A stretch of DNA of 15,974 nucleotides from Akkermansiaceae bacterium (GCA_023300065.1 JALZWJ010000119.1:1-15974); one strand, 5' to 3'; positions 1 to 7,169 are shown, counted from the first letter of the stretch. Translations and numbers: made by a program. The notes: generated from the letters alone by a model not told the origin.

Positions 1-591
1 AGCGGCTTCTTTTTCGGCGGCGGCCTTTGAGGCGTTGATTTTTTTGAGCTTCAGGAGGGCGGCGGCGTGCGCGGTTTCGGCCTTTTTCGTGAGGTCGTTT
101 TCAGCTGGGTCGAGGGCCTTTGTCGAAGGGTGTGGCTTTTTCTGCTTAGGGCGCTGAGCGTGTGGCTGCTCATGGTGATGGTTTTTGGTGAGATGTGAGC
201 GGGCTTCACGGAGGGCGTGGAGTTCCTTTTTGGCATCTTGGAGGAGGTGCTCTAGCTCGTGGGCCATTTTCTGGATCTCGGCATGGTTATCGTGATGTTT
301 TACGTGTTCATCGTGACCTTTATGATCCTTGTGAGCGGCTTCTTTTTTAGCGGCTTTGGCTTGATCTGAGAGGGCCGCGCGGACGATGTGGCTGGCCTCT
401 TTACGGTTGATTTTTTGATTTTCGACGAGGCGGTTTAGGATTTTTTCCAGAGCTGGGGAGGGGGCTTGCTGCTGCTGTTCGGTCTTCGCTTTTTGGCCTC
501 GCTTGGAGCGTTCCTTGCGGTCGGGTTTTTCGGCATGCGCGAGGGATGTCAGGAGGGCGGTAGAGGTTAGGGAGAGGATGAGTTTTTTCAT
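1..591 (-). CDS. Secreted histidine-rich coiled-coil protein (3' end cut by window edge)
   Basis: I do not recognise this protein. The frame opens with ATG at 591 and stays open to the window edge, giving at least 197 residues; the C-terminus and stop are missing. Residues 1-20 form a clear Sec signal peptide (MKKLILSLTSTALLTSLAHA) with an AHA/E cleavage site. The mature part is very rich in Lys, Glu, Ala and His. Residues 87-103 hold eight histidines in HxxH and HH arrangements (HKDHKGHDEHVKHHDNH), and a HHH lies at 138-140 with more histidines around it. The segments 47-85, 104-137 and about 160-197 look helical and coiled-coil-like. The export signal and His clusters suggest a periplasmic protein that may bind metal ions, which is inference from composition only. 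It is divergent from the membrane protein at 685, with a 93-bp gap. Confidence 0.8.
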   Translation of the reverse strand, partial: MKKLILSLTSTALLTSLAHAEKPDRKERSKRGQKAKTEQQQQAPSPALEKILNRLVENQKINRKEASHIVRAALSDQAKAAKKEAAHKDHKGHDEHVKHHDNHAEIQKMAHELEHLLQDAKKELHALREARSHLTKNHHHEQPHAQRPKQKKPHPSTKALDPAENDLTKKAETAHAAALLKLKKINASKAAAEKEAA

Positions 592-684
592 AGAGGTCTT
601 TAATTTAGCAGTTAGGTAGGGGATGTCGAGAAGAGGAGTGGGATCAAGCTTCACGACTTGGGCTGTTTGGGTTAAACCGAAGGC

Positions 685-1428
685 GTGCTAATTCTCATTT
701 CGTGGCTCCTCTTACTGATCGGCTTAGTGGCCTTTACTTGGTTTTTTGTGATCCGGGGACGGGGGGCTTTGCGGTATTGGATCCGGACCTTTGAGGTCGC
801 GGCTCAGGATGTTTTAGGACGGACTTTCACGGTGGATGATAAGGCGGGGCAGGGGCAGTTTTTCACGGATGGAAACGCGGTGGTGAGGTCGCTGGACCGG
901 CGCACGAACACGGTGCTACGCCAGTGGGACCGGGAGGCGGGGACGGTGTTTCTGGGCCTCGTGCTGAATGCGGCTCCGGATGATGAGGTGCCGGAGGGGT
1001 ATGAGCTACGAAGGTTGCCGAGTCGCCAGGTGGTGAGGCTCTCTGGCGCGAACCGGCTGGATGAGGAGAGCGAGGTGGAGGCGGTGAAGCGGTATGCTGA
1101 TCAAAAAGGGGTGACGTTGGATTTTAACCAGCCGTCGAGGATTTCGGGGCAATCGTTCAGCCTTTATCAGTGGGAGGCGAGCGGGGCAACGAGTGAGGGG
1201 GCAAGCTCGCTCTTCGCCCGCTGTGCCGAGGCGACGTATCAGTTACGGAATAACCTGGTGATCCCACTACTCGCGACGTGGATCGCGGTGGCGCTGATGG
1301 GGACTGCTCAGCCACTTCTCTTGGTGGCGGGGATTTTGCTGATCTGCTTCCTGTCCGGGGCGTGCAAATTCGTCTTCATGCATCAGATGACCGATGAGGC
1401 AGATGAGGTGCATTTGCAGAATTATTGA
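685..1428 (+). CDS. Hypothetical membrane protein, 247 aa
   Basis: Family not recognised. The protein starts at a GTG codon and has an N-terminal transmembrane helix (about residues 3-24, MLILISWLLLLIGLVAFTWFF) followed by arginines (RGRGALRYWIR), which suggests that the following domain is cytoplasmic. Residues 25-185 form a soluble, mixed-charge region with no motif I can name. Residues about 190-230 are again hydrophobic and can form two helices (NLVIPLLATWIAVALMG and LLLVAGILLICFLSGA). The tail is short and acidic (TDEADEVHLQNY). The stop codon ends at 1428 and the converging gene's stop begins at 1429, so the two genes touch with no spacer. The GTG start has no good Shine-Dalgarno sequence. 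I am sure that it is coding but not of any function. Confidence 0.75.
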   Translation: MLILISWLLLLIGLVAFTWFFVIRGRGALRYWIRTFEVAAQDVLGRTFTVDDKAGQGQFFTDGNAVVRSLDRRTNTVLRQWDREAGTVFLGLVLNAAPDDEVPEGYELRRLPSRQVVRLSGANRLDEESEVEAVKRYADQKGVTLDFNQPSRISGQSFSLYQWEASGATSEGASSLFARCAEATYQLRNNLVIPLLATWIAVALMGTAQPLLLVAGILLICFLSGACKFVFMHQMTDEADEVHLQNY

Positions 1429-2661
1429 TTAGAAGCGCTCGCCTGGGCCGGTGTTCCAGAGGAGGTGCATTTCGTCGAGGGTGGGGTTTTTGGCAGGGCG
1501 GATGATGCGGAAGCCGACGCTCCATTTGTCGGTGAGATACCAGAGTGATTTAGGCTCTTGGGGGTCGATGTTTTTCCAGGCTTGGGCGGAGGGGAGGCGG
1601 GCGCCGGAGCGGAGGTCTTCTGGATCAGCGTCCCAGTGGCCGCCACGGGTGACGCGGGGGTAGCGCTGGGGTGAGAGGGCGAAGGGGTTCACGCTGCCAT
1701 CGGGGTGGTTTTCGTAAGTCGGGAGGTAGGAGTCGAGCGTCCACTCTTGGGCATTTCCGTGCATGTCGTAGAGGCCCCAGGGGTTTGGTTTTTTAGTGCC
1801 GACGGCTTGGTAGGAGGCGTCTGCGTTATCGTAGAACCAGGCGTATTCGCCGAGCTTTGAGGCATCATCACCAAAGGAGTAGGCGGTGGTGGTGCCGGCG
1901 CGGCAGGCGTATTCCCACTCGGCCTCGGTGGGGAGGCGGTAGTAGTGGCCGGTTTGGGCGGTGAGCCATTCGCAGAACTTTGAGGCAGCGTGTTGGGTCA
2001 TGGCGGCGGCTGGGTATTGTGGCGCGTAACCGGCTTGGTTTGCCATGCGGTCGTGCATGGGGAGGTAGGGTGGAGTGGGCTGCGAGATGGCATCGAGAAG
2101 CTCGGGGTTGCTTTGGAAAGGGGACTCGGCGGTGAGCTTGTTTCCATCGAGATCAAGGGAGCCATTTTTGTTCCGGTTTTTGCCGTTCTCCATGAAGGCT
2201 TGGTAGGCCTGCCAGGTGGTTTCGGTGGAGGCCATCCAGAAGGGTTCGATCTTGATGGTGCGTTGTGGGCCCTCGTCATCGGAGCGGTCGGCCTCGCTGT
2301 CTGGTGAGCCGAGGGTGAATTCACCGCCGGGGATGGGGAGCATCTCGATGGTGGCATTGTTGGCCTTCGGGACGATCTCGGTGTAGGCCTGTAGCTCGCC
2401 TTCGGGAGGGGCTTTGAGAAGGGCGAAGATTTTTTCGGTGACGGGGAAGAAGGCGGCGGCTTTGTCTGGGAGGTCGCCGGGGATGATGTTGAGCGAGCCG
2501 GTGGAAAGAGGGGCCGCGGCTTTTTCGGCGGCGGCTATTTCTTGGGCGGAGAGGGCGACCTCTTTCTTTTCTAGGAAGGGGTAGGGATGTTGGTCGCAGC
2601 AAGAGCTCAAGCTTAGGAGAGTGCCTGTGGCGAGGGTGAGAGGAAGGCGACAATGGTGCAT
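1429..2661 (-). CDS. FGE-sulfatase-fold (SUMF1 domain) lipoprotein lacking the catalytic cysteines
   Basis: The 410-aa protein begins with a lipoprotein signal peptide; the lipobox LSSC puts the lipidated cysteine at residue 21. Residues 22-105 look disordered and helical. From about 107 to 395 it matches the formylglycine-generating enzyme / SUMF1 fold (PF03781). Visible hallmarks are IPGGEFTLGSPDSEADRSDDE, then PFWMASTETTWQAYQAF, RLPTEAEWEYACRAGT, PWGLYDMHGNAQEWTLDSY, TRGGHW and the terminal VGFRIIRPA. True FGE enzymes carry a copper-binding cysteine pair shortly after the RGGSW motif. Here that stretch reads RGGHWDADPEDLRSGARL and has no cysteine. The only cysteines in the domain are in SKFCEWL and EYACRAG. 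I therefore infer a non-FGE role, such as a binding or structural protein on the envelope. No sulfatase lies in the window. Confidence 0.9.
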   Translation of the reverse strand: MHHCRLPLTLATGTLLSLSSCCDQHPYPFLEKKEVALSAQEIAAAEKAAAPLSTGSLNIIPGDLPDKAAAFFPVTEKIFALLKAPPEGELQAYTEIVPKANNATIEMLPIPGGEFTLGSPDSEADRSDDEGPQRTIKIEPFWMASTETTWQAYQAFMENGKNRNKNGSLDLDGNKLTAESPFQSNPELLDAISQPTPPYLPMHDRMANQAGYAPQYPAAAMTQHAASKFCEWLTAQTGHYYRLPTEAEWEYACRAGTTTAYSFGDDASKLGEYAWFYDNADASYQAVGTKKPNPWGLYDMHGNAQEWTLDSYLPTYENHPDGSVNPFALSPQRYPRVTRGGHWDADPEDLRSGARLPSAQAWKNIDPQEPKSLWYLTDKWSVGFRIIRPAKNPTLDEMHLLWNTGPGERF

Positions 2662-2745
2662 GGACGGAATTTGGCCACTGTTTACGGAAGGTAACAGATA
2701 AATCTATCGAGATCTTCTTTGTTGACGAGGTAGACCATCCGGTCA

Positions 2746-2766
2746 GTCTCACGTTCTTTATGAGAC
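2746..2766 (+). repeat. Inverted repeat enclosing the start codon of the TonB-dependent receptor
   Basis: GTCTCA (2746-2751) and TGAGAC (2761-2766) are perfect reverse complements separated by nine bases, and the A of the receptor's ATG is the last spacer base. In mRNA this 6-bp stem would partly hide the start codon. There is no Shine-Dalgarno sequence upstream. The stem may be chance; a regulatory role is speculation. Confidence 0.35.
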
Positions 2767-4817
2767 AGTTTGGATTTTGCCTGAGTGCGTTAGTATTAGT
2801 GGGGATCGTGAATGGTCAGGATGTTTTAAGGCCATTGGTTGTGACGGGGGAACGTGAGGAGCGGGCTTCTGGGAATGTGGAGGTTGAGGTGATCGACGCG
2901 GAGCGGATTAGTGAGCTGTTAGGGCATGTTGCGGGCTTTGGAGCCGTGACTTCTGATTCGGCTGGCTTTGGTGATACTCTCTCGGTGCGTGGCTCGGCGA
3001 ATACGCTTTTCTTTGGTGGGGCTGGAGTGGCACTGGTAGTGGATGATGTGCCTTTTGGGGATGTGTTCACCTACTCGACGGAGTTTTTTGATCTGGATTC
3101 TTTTACGCTCCATCGGGGGCCTCAGGGGAGTCGTTTCGGGCGCAATGGGGCGGGGGGCTTGATTGAGCTGCACACCGCTGGGCCGACTGAAACTCAGGAG
3201 TATCACTTGAGCACGGAGTATGGGAGTGATGATCTTTTTAGCGCCCGCTTTCGGGCCAGTGGGCCGCTCAATGACAGGTGGTCTTATGTTTTTCAGAGTT
3301 ACTTTAAGGAGCGCAATGGTTTCATCGATAATGAGAACCCGGCGGTGGGTGGCTTTAATGACACGCGTGAGCAGTTCGGCGCGCTGGGGAATCTCTACTA
3401 TCAGCCTAGTTCCGACCTGAAGGTCCGCTTCCGAGGCTTGTATGAGCGGGTGCGTGACGGGAGCCAGCGTCTCACGGCTCTTCCTGGAGTTCCTTCGGCA
3501 TTTGGGCCGCTTGATGGGTTACGTGCGCAAAATGCGTTCGAGGTAACAAGTGATTTTGAGGGTGTGACGGAGGTGGACCGGTTCCAGCTTTCGCTGCATC
3601 TTGATCATGATTTGAGGTGGGCGAAGTTTAAGTCGATCACTTCTTATCAAAACTGGGAGCTCAGTCCGAGCACGGTGGATCTTGATCTGTCTCCGGTGGC
3701 GGCCTCGACTTCGAGCATCAATCAGGAGCAAGAGGTTTTCAGCCAGGAATTCCGACTAGAGTCCGATGTTTCTGAGGATGTTCACTGGACGGCGGGGCTC
3801 GCTTATTTGCGGAAAGATACGGATGGCTCAACCAACCGTTTTTTTGGAACAAGCGCCTTCACGTTTTCCAATCAGTTTACGGATTTCTCGGTAGATGAGG
3901 ACAATATCGCGCTTTATGGAAATGTGAGATGGGATGCTTCTGAGAAGTTGTCATTCGAGTTGGGAGGCCGCTTGGAATATGTCGAGAGCGAGCTTAGCCG
4001 ATCGCGGACGGACCTTGGAAATACTCCTGGTTTTCCGTCTGTTATCCCTACGATCACGGGCGAGAGCGATGGTCTGTATTTTGCCCCTTCATTGGATGTG
4101 CGTTACGCTCTTAATAATGAGGTGAGTCTTTTTGCGCGGACTTCCACTTCTTTTAAGCCACAAGGTTTCACGGCCTTTAGTGATAATGCTTCAAACTCGG
4201 AGTTCGATGAGGAATTCGCGTGGGAAACCGAGATCGGCCTGAGCTATAAGAATGCGGCCGAGACCCTCGGCTTTGAGGTGCGCGGCTACTATAAGCAGAT
4301 TGACGATTACCAGCTCAATACGAGTGTGCCTTTCACGACGGATTTCATCATCCTGAATGCGGACCGGGTCGAGGCGATCGGAGTGGAGGCTGACCTTTAC
4401 TGGAAGCCACTTGAGCGTCTCACTGTGCGGGGCTCGGTGGCGGTAAATCAGATTGAGTTCGATGACTACACCGGAATTTCAGGAGATGATCTTTCGGGGA
4501 ACGATGTGCCATTCCTGCCAGAGTATACGGCGTCGCTGACGGCTCGATATGACTTCGAGAGCGGGTTCTATGCTGAGGCTAGTTACCGGCTTATCGGGAC
4601 GACTTATTTTGAGGAATCGAATGACAGTGATTTCAGCCAGGGTGCCTATCGCGTCTTGGATGCGCAGGTCGGATACCAGGCTGAGACTTGGAATGCGGCC
4701 TTTTTCATCCGGAATGCCCTGGATGAGGAATTCTTCACCTTTCAGAATAATCAGATTACGGCAGGGGCACTTGGGGACCCACAGGTAGTAGGTGTCCGCC
4801 TCGGTTTGGAATTCTAA
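2760..4817 (+). CDS. TonB-dependent outer-membrane receptor
   Basis: This 685-aa protein is a TonB-dependent transporter, which imports a scarce ligand across the outer membrane using energy passed by TonB. A signal peptide covers about residues 1-20 and is followed by a TonB-box-like segment, LRPLVVTG (23-30). The plug domain follows to about residue 140, with typical pieces such as LSVRGSANTLFFGG, HRGPQGSRFGRNGAGG and LIELHT. The remainder is a 22-strand type barrel with alternating aromatic and polar residues, the common SFKPQGF motif in mid-barrel, GVEADLYWKPLERLTVRGS later on, and the C-terminal phenylalanine (GVRLGLEF) expected of outer-membrane barrels. Length is normal for the family. 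The substrate cannot be read from sequence; ferric siderophore or haem is a default guess. It stands alone, about 3 kb from the tonB operon, and I see no convincing Fur box in front of it. Confidence 0.95.
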   Translation: MRQFGFCLSALVLVGIVNGQDVLRPLVVTGEREERASGNVEVEVIDAERISELLGHVAGFGAVTSDSAGFGDTLSVRGSANTLFFGGAGVALVVDDVPFGDVFTYSTEFFDLDSFTLHRGPQGSRFGRNGAGGLIELHTAGPTETQEYHLSTEYGSDDLFSARFRASGPLNDRWSYVFQSYFKERNGFIDNENPAVGGFNDTREQFGALGNLYYQPSSDLKVRFRGLYERVRDGSQRLTALPGVPSAFGPLDGLRAQNAFEVTSDFEGVTEVDRFQLSLHLDHDLRWAKFKSITSYQNWELSPSTVDLDLSPVAASTSSINQEQEVFSQEFRLESDVSEDVHWTAGLAYLRKDTDGSTNRFFGTSAFTFSNQFTDFSVDEDNIALYGNVRWDASEKLSFELGGRLEYVESELSRSRTDLGNTPGFPSVIPTITGESDGLYFAPSLDVRYALNNEVSLFARTSTSFKPQGFTAFSDNASNSEFDEEFAWETEIGLSYKNAAETLGFEVRGYYKQIDDYQLNTSVPFTTDFIILNADRVEAIGVEADLYWKPLERLTVRGSVAVNQIEFDDYTGISGDDLSGNDVPFLPEYTASLTARYDFESGFYAEASYRLIGTTYFEESNDSDFSQGAYRVLDAQVGYQAETWNAAFFIRNALDEEFFTFQNNQITAGALGDPQVVGVRLGLEF

Positions 4818-4884
4818 ATGTTGCCCTGAGTAAGATTGGGCTTGTCAGTGAGGTGGTTTTCTGGTTTTCCAATCTGCTCGCGGT

Positions 4885-4896
4885 TAGGTTTACCTA
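4885..4896. repeat. 12-bp palindrome upstream of rpoZ
   Basis: TAGGT-TT-ACCTA is a perfect palindrome ending 19 bases before the upstream rpoZ start codon. It is too short to be a terminator and could be a regulator half-site pair or chance. The 98-bp gap that holds it also has a TTGTCA (4842-4847) that could act as a -35 element, but I see no good -10 at the right distance. Confidence 0.3.
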
Positions 4897-4915
4897 GCTG
4901 TAACTATCAGGATTT

Positions 4916-5185
4916 ATGGATGCGGGGAATATCGTTCCTTTTGAAACGCCCGCTCCATCTCCTCGTCCTAGTGCGACTCCTATGAAAAACGAACTTGTTG
5001 AAAAGGCTGCTGAAATCGTCCCCGACCCTCTTGTGCTTGTGAACCTCGTGTCAAAACGCGTGGGTCAGCTAAACCAAGGTCGTTCTCCTTTGATTGATGC
5101 GCTTCCCAGCATGGGATTTGCGGACATCGCTCTGACTGAAATCATCGAGGGCAAGATCAAGCTCATCGAAGGTTCTAACGCTTAA
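4916..5185 (+). CDS. rpoZ: DNA-directed RNA polymerase omega subunit
   Basis: The omega subunit is a small accessory protein that helps RNA polymerase assembly by chaperoning beta-prime. The core matches the RpoZ pattern: DPLVLVNLVSKRVGQLNQGR, followed by SPLID, a hydrophobic ALTEI helix and EGKIKL. The annotated 89-aa form begins with a proline-rich stretch (PFETPAPSPRPSATP) absent from most omegas. A shorter form could start at ATG 4982 (MKNELVEKAAEIV, 67 aa), which is closer to a typical omega N-terminus. I kept 4916 because CAGGA at 4908-4912 is a Shine-Dalgarno-like sequence, though only 3 bases from the ATG, whereas 4982 has none. It is followed 42 bases later by smpB on the same strand, and the two may be co-transcribed. 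Confidence 0.85.
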   Translation: MDAGNIVPFETPAPSPRPSATPMKNELVEKAAEIVPDPLVLVNLVSKRVGQLNQGRSPLIDALPSMGFADIALTEIIEGKIKLIEGSNA

Positions 5186-5227
5186 TCCGCGTTTGCTTTC
5201 CGAGGGCAGACGCTTTCTCTCTGTGTC

Positions 5228-5710
5228 ATGTCTGAAGAATTACCAATAAAAGAGGTCGCCACGAATAAGCGTGCGCGCCGTGATTATCTGATCACGGATA
5301 CCTATGAGGCTGGCCTGATGCTGCGAGGCACTGAGGTGAAGTCGATCCGTGACAGTAAGGTCAGTATTACCGAATCCTTCGCCCGCATTGAGCGTGGCGA
5401 ATGTTGGCTCTACGGTTGCGATATACAACCATGGCAAACCGCTGGGGCCTACTTCCAGCACGAAGCCAAACGCCCCCGGAAGCTGCTGCTCCATCGGAGT
5501 GAGATCATTAAGCTGTCTGAGGCGACTCAGCAAAAGGGCTTCACGCTCATTTGCTTAAAGCTGTATTTCAAGGGCCGCCGCGTGAAAGTGCAGCTAGGTC
5601 TGGGGAAAGGAAAGGGTCATGCCGATCAGCGGCAGGACTTGAAGAAGAAGACGGAACTCCGTGAAGCGCAGCGCGAGGTCGCACGCTTCAACCAAGCGCG
5701 CGGGATTTAA
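5228..5710 (+). CDS. smpB: SsrA (tmRNA)-binding protein SmpB
   Basis: SmpB binds tmRNA and brings it to stalled ribosomes for trans-translation. The 160-aa length and motifs are standard: NKRARRDYLITDTYEAG at the N-terminus, the diagnostic RGTEVKSIRDSKVSI, SFARIERGECWLYG, the RPRKLLLHRSEI segment, then the basic LKLYFKGRRVKVQLGLGKGK. The lysine- and arginine-rich tail (DLKKKTELREAQREVARF) inserts into the mRNA channel in known structures. There is no Shine-Dalgarno sequence before the ATG. The tmRNA gene (ssrA), often near smpB elsewhere, is not in this window: the flanking gaps are 42 and 17 bases. The gene converges on rpe. Confidence 0.97.
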   Translation: MSEELPIKEVATNKRARRDYLITDTYEAGLMLRGTEVKSIRDSKVSITESFARIERGECWLYGCDIQPWQTAGAYFQHEAKRPRKLLLHRSEIIKLSEATQQKGFTLICLKLYFKGRRVKVQLGLGKGKGHADQRQDLKKKTELREAQREVARFNQARGI

Positions 5711-5727
5711 GGGCTGGTCTGGGCTGC

Positions 5728-6414
5728 TTAGGCTTCCCGGATCTGACGGATCGCGGCTTTCATGTCTGGTGCGCCAAAGGTGGACGAACCTGCGACGAGG
5801 ACATTTGCTCCCGCTTTCCCTGCAATCATGGCGGTTTCTGCGCCGATCCCTCCATCCACTTGGATGTGGTAGGTGAGTCCGTTTTCGGTGCGGTGAGCCA
5901 CCCCGGCCTCGACCTTAGTCATCATCTCTTCCATGAATGACTGCCCTCCAAACCCAGGCACGACGGTCATGACGAGAAGCATGTCAATGTCTCCTAAAAA
6001 TGGAACGACGGCTTCAAACGGTGTGGCGGGATTCAGCGCGAGCCCGGCCTTGCAGCCTGCGGCGCGGATCGCCTGCAAGGTGGCTGCGACATCGTGCTGA
6101 GCTTCCGGCTCGACGTGAACCGTGATCATGTCAGCACCTGCTTTAAGAAAGCGTGCGAGATAGTGGTCAGGCCTCGCGATCATGAGGTGGACATCTAGGA
6201 AGACATCATTGGTCTCGTGCACTGCCTGAATGACGGCGGGGCCGAAGGAGATGTTGTCGACGAAGTTCCCGTCCATGACGTCCAAGTGCATCCAGTCAGC
6301 TCCGGCATTAATGGCGCGGGTGGTCTCCTCTGCCACTCTGCCAAAGTCCGCGGCAAGGAGGGAGGGGGCGATGATGCGATCTTGAAAGGTCCATTTTTTC
6401 ACGGGCCAAGTCAT
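5728..6414 (-). CDS. rpe: Ribulose-phosphate 3-epimerase
   Basis: This cytoplasmic enzyme interconverts ribulose 5-phosphate and xylulose 5-phosphate in the pentose phosphate pathway. The 228-aa TIM barrel has all key residues: Ser18 in IIAPSLLAADF, His43 and Asp45 in MHLDVMDGNFV, His76 and Met78 in DVHLMIARP, the glycine-rich TVVPGFGGQSF phosphate loop at 150-160, and catalytic Asp187 in VDGGI. The final phosphate-binding turn is NVLVAGSSTFG. The start at 6414 gives about ten extra residues before the conserved IIAPS strand, which is within the family range; no Shine-Dalgarno sequence is visible. It lies 48 bases downstream of the TPR/STN-like gene on the same strand and may be co-transcribed with it. 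Confidence 0.97.
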   Translation of the reverse strand: MTWPVKKWTFQDRIIAPSLLAADFGRVAEETTRAINAGADWMHLDVMDGNFVDNISFGPAVIQAVHETNDVFLDVHLMIARPDHYLARFLKAGADMITVHVEPEAQHDVAATLQAIRAAGCKAGLALNPATPFEAVVPFLGDIDMLLVMTVVPGFGGQSFMEEMMTKVEAGVAHRTENGLTYHIQVDGGIGAETAMIAGKAGANVLVAGSSTFGAPDMKAAIRQIREA

Positions 6415-6462
6415 AGGATGAAAACCCCATGATGGCGCGTAAAAAAATGAAATATGAGGGCC

Positions 6463-7002
6463 TTACCTAGCGATGGACCGAATCACAGTGGCATGCAGAT
6501 CAATCCGTGCGGCCGCTCCAACCCCATCGAGGATGTAATTCAACGCGACTGAGACGGGGACGTTATTCATCTTTAAAGTCACCTTTTTATTTTTCAGTTT
6601 CTCGGTGGGGTCTTGAATGACGAAGTTGGGCGAGAAGGTTTGTTTCGAGGCGTCCAGGGTTAGTTCGTTGAGCGCTTCTAAGGCTTCTTCCACCGTGGCA
6701 TCTGCGAAGTGTAGGGTCGTGATGGTGGTTGATTTGAAAAGAGCCTTACGGCGATTTAGCGCGACCCGTGCATTCACGGCGGGAATCTGGGTGAGTTGGT
6801 GGCGGGCGTGTCCGTGGCCTGGCTGGAGTTTTAAGACCGCCTTGAATGCCGCCTTCGCTTCTTCCGGTTTCCCCGCCTTCATCGCGATCAATCCGCTCCG
6901 GTAGAGGTTTTGAATCTTAGCCGCTTTTTCTTTGAATTCATCGGCGAGGGCAGAGGTGGTCAGTGATAAGCTGACGGCCATCATGGCTTTTAGTTTTTTC
7001 AT
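6463..7002 (-). CDS. Exported TPR protein with STN-like C-terminal domain
   Basis: The 179-aa protein has a signal peptide (MKKLKAMMAVSLSLTTSALA, residues 1-20). Residues about 25-70 form one to two tetratricopeptide-like helical pairs (YRSGLIAMKAGKPEEAKAAF, then KAVLKLQPGHGHARHQL). The second half resembles the short secretin/TonB N-terminal (STN) type domain: a strand with TTLHFADATVEEALEALNEL, and then VTLKMNNVPVSVALNYIL near the end. Such domains occur in secretins, in FecA-type receptors and in small verrucomicrobial and planctomycetal exported proteins. I infer a periplasmic role in assembly or protein binding and cannot name a partner. It is divergent from lexA across 167 bases and precedes rpe by 48 bases. 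No Shine-Dalgarno sequence is visible. Confidence 0.8.
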   Translation of the reverse strand: MKKLKAMMAVSLSLTTSALADEFKEKAAKIQNLYRSGLIAMKAGKPEEAKAAFKAVLKLQPGHGHARHQLTQIPAVNARVALNRRKALFKSTTITTLHFADATVEEALEALNELTLDASKQTFSPNFVIQDPTEKLKNKKVTLKMNNVPVSVALNYILDGVGAAARIDLHATVIRSIAR

Positions 7003-7091
7003 TGTGATGTGGGATTAGGTTGGTGTTTCGCTGATCGAAAAAATTTCAATGAGCTTCGCTTAGGCTATCCAATGGAATCCTCTCCGTCAAG

Positions 7092-7120
7092 TTGTCGTGA
7101 TTTCTTCTGGTTTTTCTACT
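7092..7120 (+). promoter_or_regulatory. Possible lexA promoter
   Basis: TTGTCG at 7092-7097 could be the -35 element and TCTACT at 7115-7120 the -10 element, each matching the sigma-70 consensus at four of six positions, with ideal 17-bp spacing. The -10 overlaps the first LexA-like site, as expected for an autorepressed promoter. Prediction by eye only. Confidence 0.35.
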
Positions 7121-7159
7121 CGACCGAACTTGCTCGCATGAATAGTGTTCATTAAATTA
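7117..7159 (+). promoter_or_regulatory. Three tandem LexA-like operators upstream of lexA
   Basis: Read against TGTTC-N4-GAACA, the motif reported for Verrucomicrobia, three sites lie head to tail. Site 1, TACTC-GACC-GAACT (7117-7130), matches 7 of 10 positions. Site 2, TGCTC-GCAT-GAATA (7131-7144), matches 8 of 10. Site 3, TGTTC-ATTA-AATTA (7146-7159), matches 7 of 10, with a perfect left arm. They begin at 14- and 15-bp intervals and end 10 bases before the lexA ATG, so a bound dimer would block transcription. The junction TGAATAGTGTTCA (7139-7151) is itself an imperfect palindrome. The position supports autoregulation; binding is inferred. Confidence 0.55.
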
Positions 7160-7169
7160 CGCAACTGAT

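Noticed and set aside
1990..2357. Long open frames on both strands inside the FGE-fold gene
   Set aside because: They are compositional shadows of the 1429-2661 gene, with odd Gly/Val- or Pro/Ser-rich products and no recognisable domain.
2690..2720. Fur box in front of the TonB-receptor gene (GATAAATCTATC region)
   Set aside because: Only a 4-bp palindrome matches, and the wider 19-bp pattern agrees poorly with a Fur box, unlike the site at 9886-9906.
4818..4850. GCCC/GGGC pairing just after the TonB-receptor gene as a terminator
   Set aside because: Four base pairs with an 11-base loop and no T-run is too weak.
5186..5227. tmRNA (ssrA) next to smpB
   Set aside because: The gaps on either side of smpB are 42 and 17 bases, far too short for tmRNA.
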